This document shows positions 59,254 to 64,000 of a DNA stretch of 64,000 bases, in pieces. Position numbers and translations under genes: made by a program. Source of the stretch: Paenibacillus massiliensis 2301065 = DSM 16942. Its GTDB lineage: Bacteria > Bacillota > Bacilli > Paenibacillales > Paenibacillaceae. Each line of letters starts with the position of its first letter. Position 1 is the stretch's first letter. The DNA is taken from assembly GCF_000377505.1 (NCBI RefSeq), contig NZ_KB898206.1, forward strand, positions 1 through 64,000, in the 5' to 3' direction. Under the pieces are notes generated by a model. That model saw only the letters and a program-made list of their open reading frames with translations. It was not told the origin of the DNA and ran no database searches.

Positions 59254-60849
59254 TTAAGCCGTCCCGTCACTGAACACACGGATCGTCCTCATACTCGGAT
59301 CCGCAACTCCTTGACACTTAGCTCCTGCATTCTGAAGCTTCATTAACCGCTCTACAGTCTCGGCTTGTATAGTCTCTCCCGGATATAACAATGGAATCCC
59401 TGGCGGATAGGGGATGACCATCTCTGCAGCTACACGCCCACTGCACAGCTCCAATGACACGCTCTCCACCTGCTCCTTTCTTGGTGGCTGCAAATGAAAT
59501 TGGATGGGTTGAGAATAATTCAATACACGCAAATTGTTCCACGTGGAAACTTCATGATCCTTTTTCGGTATGCCTTTACCCCCTACATTCACATGTAAAG
59601 GTAGAGTAGACTCCGTCTCCAGAACCTCTAGCGCCTGCAGCAATCGTTCTGCATCCTCCTTTACAGATGCCAGTGTGAACAACAAGACCACATAACGTTC
59701 CGTACTCATTTCTGGAATACAGCCCTGCTGCTCTAACTTTTCTTGCAGTTGATAGCCACTCCATACGCCATGACGATCATAAATAACAACTTTGAACGGG
59801 TCCTGTGTAGAATAGCCTGGAATGCTATCCAATAACGGCTCCAATCCCTGCACTTCTGTTTCAATAGCCCACCCTGGAGGTACAGAAACGGTGCTATTCA
59901 CGTTGACTGGCTCTAGCAGCCCAAAGCGCGTCAAGCCTGCCCACCCTTCATGGAACACACGTATAGCCTCCATGCCCTCTTGGAATGCTTGCTCACGATG
60001 TACATGAACATACCGCCTAGCCAAATCAAGTGAGGCCATGATTGGATAGGACGGACTAGAGCTCTGAAGCATGGCCAGACGTTGACGCAATAGCTCACGA
60101 TCAATCCGTTCACCCTGAATATGTAGCATGGCTCCCATTGTCATAGCAGACAGCATTTTATGAGTGGACTGTACTACCCCATCTGCACCCGAGGCCAGCG
60201 CAGAAGCAGGAAGCTGGGGATGAAGACCATAATGCGCTCCATGTGCCTCATCTACAAGCAAGGGTACCCCCATCTGATGGCATACCTCAGCAATCGCCGC
60301 AACATCAAGACCCATTCCATAATAGTTAGGGACGGTAATCAGCACGCCCTTAGCTTCAGGGTATGCTGCGAGAGCGCTCCTTATTGTAGAATCCACCGGC
60401 GCTGATGCCAGTTGGCTAATAGGATCGATATAAGGCTCCATAAATACGGCCCGGGCTCCTGCGAGCATAAGGCCATGCAGCACAGACTTATGCACATTTC
60501 GCTGGACCAATAAAATATCACCAGGCTGACTGCATACAGTCAAGATTAAGGCCAGATTGCCTGCTGTGCTCCCCCCTACCAGGAAGAAACTCTCCTCCGC
60601 GCCAAAGCAATCTGCTGCAAGCTGCTGTGCCTCTAGTATCATTTCTTCCGGATGATGCAGATCATCCATCCCGGTAACCTCAGTGACATCAATGGACATC
60701 ACATCCTGAAGCAAGCGAGCTCTCTCATCTTGTCTATACAGTTGACCATTCTTATGTCCTGGCACATGAAAGGAGGCTCGTCCAGCTTCTCTATAATGAA
60801 GCAAGGCATCCATAATCGGAGCCTGTGCCTCCTTTGCTTGATTCGTCAT
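59254..60849 (-). CDS. Orn/Lys/Arg decarboxylase-family PLP enzyme (YaaO-like)
   Basis: Aminotransferase-fold decarboxylase of the group that includes SpeA and YaaO. FHVPGHKNGQLYRQDERARL at the N-terminus, VGGSTAGNLALILTVCSQPG, PLLVDEAHGAHYGLHPQLPA and the PLP lysine in VVQSTHKMLSAMTMGAML. A C-terminal domain follows (about 420-530). ATG at 60849 is preferred because GGAAGG lies ten bases upstream; the frame is open nine codons further. Whether it acts on arginine, lysine or ornithine cannot be told. Position matches B. subtilis yaaO. Confidence 0.92.
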   Translation of the reverse strand: MTNQAKEAQAPIMDALLHYREAGRASFHVPGHKNGQLYRQDERARLLQDVMSIDVTEVTGMDDLHHPEEMILEAQQLAADCFGAEESFFLVGGSTAGNLALILTVCSQPGDILLVQRNVHKSVLHGLMLAGARAVFMEPYIDPISQLASAPVDSTIRSALAAYPEAKGVLITVPNYYGMGLDVAAIAEVCHQMGVPLLVDEAHGAHYGLHPQLPASALASGADGVVQSTHKMLSAMTMGAMLHIQGERIDRELLRQRLAMLQSSSPSYPIMASLDLARRYVHVHREQAFQEGMEAIRVFHEGWAGLTRFGLLEPVNVNSTVSVPPGWAIETEVQGLEPLLDSIPGYSTQDPFKVVIYDRHGVWSGYQLQEKLEQQGCIPEMSTERYVVLLFTLASVKEDAERLLQALEVLETESTLPLHVNVGGKGIPKKDHEVSTWNNLRVLNYSQPIQFHLQPPRKEQVESVSLELCSGRVAAEMVIPYPPGIPLLYPGETIQAETVERLMKLQNAGAKCQGVADPSMRTIRVFSDGTA

Positions 60850-61371
60850 ATTGTGGGTTCCTTCCAGACGCAGCATATTCCTGTAGTCCCTGCAATCATA
60901 CTGCGAATAGCACTAATAATATTATTACTCTATGAGACACCATACCTGAATTAGCTACTTATATTGTATCGCAAACACATCTTGAATCCTATCCTACATT
61001 GCAATCACAGGACAACAAAAAAAGGCCATTACAGGCCTGATTTTCCTCGATATAATATATTTGCAGCTTATATAAATGTTCATCATTCACATGAATGCAG
61101 CAAATTAATACCCTTCACAACAGATAGTTCGCATTATCATTCGTTAGTTTTATCATTAGTTCGTTTTCATTATTCGTTAGTAGATATGTCATTTGTATCT
61201 ATAGTTAGTCAATCATTGCTTCAACATGATCGGTATCCCTTTTAGAAAGCTATTGTGTTGAACAAGCTAGTGTATTGAACAAGCCCATTGTATTCAACTC
61301 TACATATTGCATTATGCAAAACGCCAGTTCTTCTAATCCAGAGAGCTAATTCTTCTAATCGCTACTTCTGA
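60850..61371. other. AT-rich intergenic region with short sequence repeats
   Basis: About 520 bp without a convincing gene. Short imperfect repeats are visible on the plus strand: TTCGTTAGT-like units at about 61139-61184, TTGAACAAGC-like units at about 61256-61300, and TTCTTCTAATC twice at about 61329-61362. A weak minus-strand terminator (AGGCC stem, seven T) lies at 61017-61038. Confidence 0.5.
61017..61038 (-). terminator. Possible csfB terminator
   Basis: The minus strand has AGGCC, six bases, GGCCT and a run of T. The stem is only about five bp and lies 330 bp after csfB. Confidence 0.5.
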
Positions 61372-61557
61372 TCACGCGTTCTTCTGTACCCAAATCTGCT
61401 TTAACTGATGAATAAAAAAATGATATTTGGCATCGGCAGCATCAGTGTGCACCATTTCAGATTCGCAGTCATCACAAATGAATTCCGACATAATAAAGAT
61501 TCCTTCCGTCTTGGGTTCATTACAGATGATGCATCGGCATTCCAATTTATCATACAT
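61372..61557 (-). CDS. csfB: Anti-sigma factor CsfB (Gin)
   Basis: Small zinc protein (61 residues) that inhibits sigma-G (and sigma-E) during sporulation. Two CxxC pairs: CIIC (about residues 9-12) and CDDC (about 28-31), then the helix DAKYHFFIHQLKQIW. Length and motif spacing match B. subtilis CsfB, which lies at the same place upstream of yaaO. A possible promoter, TTGAAA-16 bp-TAAAAT, is at 61612-61639. Confidence 0.9.
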   Translation of the reverse strand: MYDKLECRCIICNEPKTEGIFIMSEFICDDCESEMVHTDAADAKYHFFIHQLKQIWVQKNA

Positions 61558-61807
61558 GATTTATCCCACCCTTACATCTTCTTTTACTATCAGTATGATA
61601 CAGTTTCTATTATTTTAAACCTTTTCATAGCCATTTCAACATTTTTATACAGCCTATTCCTACTGGCGTCCCGAGGTGTCTGTACCTAAAAGCCTATTCA
61701 AAAAAATACCTGTTGTAGCCGATAATGTATAGGAAAGCACCTTTATTTCTCCTCACCCCTATTTTTTGCATGATTGATATTCCGTATGAATGAAAAGGAC
61801 TGATTGA

Positions 61808-62329
61808 ATGGCAGAGATTCAGGGTACCAAGGCCACCTATTATCACTATCAATTGATTAAGAAGATTAATATCCATCGTCAAATGTTGTGGAGCTATTAC
61901 TCCCTGCCCATCATCATGCTTGCGTTCCTTCTGGTACTAACCTGGACGAGCTTATTCTTGTTCCTGTTAGCCCTGCCAGTCATGATGTGGATTCATTTTG
62001 TGGTGTCCAGCCTAGTCCTTTATGTAAGCGGCAACTCTTCACGCAAGCGCTGGAAGTACAGCTGGAAGTTCCCATGGCAGGGCTACATGCCAGAACAGTA
62101 CATTAAGTATGTTTTGTTCAACCGCATGCAATTTCACATGCTCTGGGCAGGATTTTTTATCACCGCCGTATTTCTACTCTGGTCACCACCGGTATTCACA
62201 ATCTCGCTGATTTTCTGGCATCTGTGGCTGCTGGTACCTCGACTCTATACATTGATTCAGCTGCGTCGGGAGCGGAAGGATGGCATGCTCAAATTCAATC
62301 CAGGCGATGTGTCGTACTATCAGCAGTAA
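61808..62329 (+). CDS. Hypothetical multi-pass membrane protein
   Basis: I do not recognise the family. 173 residues with about four hydrophobic segments: roughly 28-48 (YYSLPIIMLAFLLVLTWTS), 50-75 (LFLLALPVMMWIHFVVSSLV), 110-125 (MLWAGFFITAVFLLW) and 130-148 (ISLIFWHLWLLVPRL). The middle loop is basic and aromatic (SSRKRWKYSWKFPW). The ATG follows AAGGA at about eight bases. It is convergent with the anti-sigma gene and divergent from csfB; a long hairpin follows at 62525-62562. Confidence 0.75.
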   Translation: MAEIQGTKATYYHYQLIKKINIHRQMLWSYYSLPIIMLAFLLVLTWTSLFLFLLALPVMMWIHFVVSSLVLYVSGNSSRKRWKYSWKFPWQGYMPEQYIKYVLFNRMQFHMLWAGFFITAVFLLWSPPVFTISLIFWHLWLLVPRLYTLIQLRRERKDGMLKFNPGDVSYYQQ

Positions 62330-62831
62330 GACTACCTCTGAAATACATAATTGTGCAAGACACATACACACACTAAATGCACTACACGGAATGTACTACA
62401 CCAAGAGCAGCTTCTATTTGGGCCAAACAGACTAGAGTTTATCTGTAGCCTATGGAATGCAGCTAAGAGGGCTTAGAGCTACTGCAGTAGCGTGACCCGT
62501 AATCATCCTCCGACAGAAGTACAAGAAGACTCCAATCCACTATACGTGGCATTGGAGTCTTCTACTTTCAATCTCTATTTTCAATTCCTTCTCTAATAAT
62601 TTTCTTGAGCCTCATCTTCAGCATCTTCTTTAGCATCAGCCTCTCTCGAGCTCCTCTCGAGCCTCTTCATTCAATCCCTTACGCCATATCTTCTTGAGTA
62701 TCTTCTTGGGTTTCACCCTGCTAACAACTCTCACTGTGTCATCTCGGGCTAGCCCTCAGCGGTCTCTCCCTACACTTTACAGGACCGAACGTTACAAGAG
62801 CTATCCTTTTTTATGCTGCCACTCCTGGCTA
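62330..62831. other. Intergenic region between the membrane protein and the anti-sigma gene
   Basis: About 500 bp. It holds a 14-bp palindrome GCTACTGCAGTAGC (62478-62491), a strong hairpin (62525-62562), and a purine/pyrimidine-biased tract (about 62575-62720) where the minus strand is rich in GAAGA/AAGAAGAT repeats. Two very short overlapping frames occur in that tract, but I do not claim them as genes. Confidence 0.5.
62525..62562. terminator. Hairpin between the convergent membrane-protein and anti-sigma genes
   Basis: GAAGACTCCAAT and its exact complement, with an inner CCAC/GTGG, form a near-perfect stem. The following T-runs are weak on both strands. It is probably a bidirectional terminator for the two convergent units. 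Confidence 0.65.
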
Positions 62832-63572
62832 TTACATCCCCAACTGCTGTAGATAAGGGGTTATGCGCTCTCTTAATTGCTTCAACTCTTGCTTTTGCTC
62901 TGGTGACAGGCGATCTTCGTGAAGGCTCTTATCCTGATCTACTACAATAGCCTCATATTGCTTCATTTGTGTTAACAGAGACGTGAACTCAGCGTAATCC
63001 TCAGAGGAGAACTGTTGCTTGGCCTGCTCTAGCTTCTCTTGCCAAATACGCTCCTCATCTATAATCGCTTGTTGAGCCTCAGCATTCGATAGCTTATCGA
63101 AGTAGGGCTCTAGCTGCTCAGCTAACTGGTTATACACCTGTTGCTCCTCAATACTCCAATCCTCTGGGTGCAGCTGTCCTCGAAGGTCGGCATGTGTCAG
63201 AGCGAACTTTCCGAAATCGAGCAGCACTTCCATAAATGCCGCGAACTCCTCAGAGCTTAGCTGCTCTTGTGCGACACGCAGTTTAGCCTCTAGTCGCTGG
63301 TAATCCGACGTTGTCCCTCCGATGGCTGTTATATTCTTCTCAGAGCCATAGATGTAATCAGCTAGATACGTATAGCCGGCATATGCCCCTGATGGAATGA
63401 TAAGTACAACTGCTACGACCACAGCCACCAGCCAGTTCGCTCGTTTTCTGTTAGGTCGAGACTCTCGCTGTTGTTGAAGAGACTTAAGCATATTGTCTCT
63501 GGCTTCCGCCCTGATCGTCCACTGTCTAGTCTCCTCTTGGTAAGCATGCTGCAATTCATGTTCCAGCTTCAT
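62832..63572 (-). CDS. Anti-sigma factor with DUF3600-like extracytoplasmic domain
   Basis: Predicted membrane-bound partner of the ECF sigma factor it overlaps by four bases. Residues 1-45 are cytoplasmic, 46-66 a transmembrane helix (WLVAVVVAVVLIIPSGAYAG). A charged helical outer domain (about 75-246) follows. That domain shows an internal duplication: AQEQLSSEEFAAFMEVLLDF and AKQQFSSEDYAEFTSLLTQM, about 100 residues apart. The outside signal is unknown. Confidence 0.8.
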   Translation of the reverse strand: MKLEHELQHAYQEETRQWTIRAEARDNMLKSLQQQRESRPNRKRANWLVAVVVAVVLIIPSGAYAGYTYLADYIYGSEKNITAIGGTTSDYQRLEAKLRVAQEQLSSEEFAAFMEVLLDFGKFALTHADLRGQLHPEDWSIEEQQVYNQLAEQLEPYFDKLSNAEAQQAIIDEERIWQEKLEQAKQQFSSEDYAEFTSLLTQMKQYEAIVVDQDKSLHEDRLSPEQKQELKQLRERITPYLQQLGM

Positions 63573-64000
63573 ATCATATCCTCCACTCTTTTCTTTCTAT
63601 AGATCTCCATTGTCTGATGCTTCTGGCGCAGCTTACGGAGTGCAGCATGAATACGTGACTTTACGGTTCCGAGTGGAATGTCCAGAATCGCTGCTATTTC
63701 CTCCTGAGTGTATTCATTTAGATAGTGCAGTGTAATCACCTGCTGCAGCTTATATGGTAATCTTTTTACCTGGTCCATGAGTGGCTTGAAGGACAGCCTA
63801 TGTACCAGATCTCCCGCGAAATCATACGCTGTAGCCTCATCACTTTTTCTTAGCCGCTGCATGAATCGGAACTGAATCAGCTCACGCCGCCGATAGTTCT
63901 GAACCTGTCGCATAGCGATTCCCATGAGCCATGGGCGAAAGTCGCAATCAGTATTAAATCTCTCCAAAGATCGGTAAGCTTGAATAAATATCTCCTGCAC
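63569..64000 (-). CDS. ECF sigma factor (partial, N-terminus beyond the window)
   Basis: The right edge truncates it. Region 2 is partly visible (QEIFIQAYRSLERFNTDCDF, RPWLMGIAMRQVQNYRRREL) and region 4 is complete (LPYKLQQVITLHYLNEYTQE, EIAAILDIPLGTVKSRIHAA). The stop overlaps the anti-sigma start (ATGA), the usual coupling of an ECF sigma with its regulator. The regulon is unknown. Confidence 0.9.
   Translation of the reverse strand: MQEIFIQAYRSLERFNTDCDFRPWLMGIAMRQVQNYRRRELIQFRFMQRLRKSDEATAYDFAGDLVHRLSFKPLMDQVKRLPYKLQQVITLHYLNEYTQEEIAAILDIPLGTVKSRIHAALRKLRQKHQTMEIYRKKRVEDMI

Noticed and set aside
60964..61245. A 93-codon plus-strand frame between csfB and the decarboxylase gene
   Set aside because: No ribosome-binding site, lies in a repeat-rich AT-rich gap, and crosses a terminator-like hairpin.
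61612..61639. TTGAAA-16-TAAAAT upstream of csfB as a promoter
   Set aside because: Short spacer in an AT-rich stretch. csfB is a sigma-F gene in B. subtilis and no good sigma-F match was found, so it is not listed as a feature.
1..64000. Search for tRNA genes, CRISPR arrays, insertion sequences, prophage genes and defence systems
   Set aside because: None seen. All larger frames are housekeeping or sporulation genes, and repeats are too short and irregular for CRISPR.

Overview
This window is a housekeeping and sporulation segment from a spore-forming Bacillales bacterium, most likely a Paenibacillus. The partial 16S rRNA at the left edge has Paenibacillus-type V1/V2 sequence. The genes are sporulation-type (spoIIE, spoVT, spoVG, yabG, yabP, yabQ, csfB, fin and an SspF-type SASP). 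Gene order reproduces, in reverse orientation, the B. subtilis origin-right segment from csfB to lysS and the next rrn operon. Nearly everything is on the minus strand, so transcription runs right to left.

Layout, in transcription order from the right edge: a truncated ECF sigma factor and its DUF3600-type anti-sigma partner; csfB, an Orn/Lys/Arg decarboxylase, tmk, darA, yaaR, holB, ricT, yabA, trmN6 and rsmI; abrB (plus strand) divergent from an HD-domain phosphohydrolase; tatD; a 3D/G5-domain cell-wall protein behind a c-di-AMP riboswitch; rnmV, rsmA, yabG, veg, the SASP gene, ispE, purR, spoVG, glmU, prs, pth, fin, mfd, a PrsA-type foldase, spoVT, a SpoVB/MurJ-type flippase, mazG, hbs, rqcP, yabP, yabQ, divIC, an S1 protein, spoIIE, yabS, a yabT-type kinase, tilS, hpt, ftsH, coaX, hslO, a PpiC protein and cysK; the pab/fol folate operon through dusB; greA, lysS, ktrB, and finally the 16S gene.

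Departures from B. subtilis order: metS, yazA, yabJ and ctc are missing from their usual places. The HD phosphohydrolase, a prsA-type gene, HU, an EcsC-family gene (opposite strand) and greA are present where B. subtilis lacks them.

Regulation readable from the DNA: tandem sigma-A promoters for rrn and veg; sigma-G-type promoters for spoVT and the SASP gene; a sigma-H-type promoter for spoVG; Spo0A boxes between abrB and the HD gene; a wide-spacer promoter for spoIIE; and a c-di-AMP riboswitch with a terminator. c-di-AMP also links darA and ktrB functionally.

I found no mobile element, CRISPR array, prophage or defence island. The most unusual items are a 67-codon plus-strand reading frame between prs and pth whose only well-placed start is ATT, behind its own promoter and ribosome-binding site, and an SASP gene with a textbook sigma-G promoter and strong ribosome-binding site but a one-base frameshift after codon 5.
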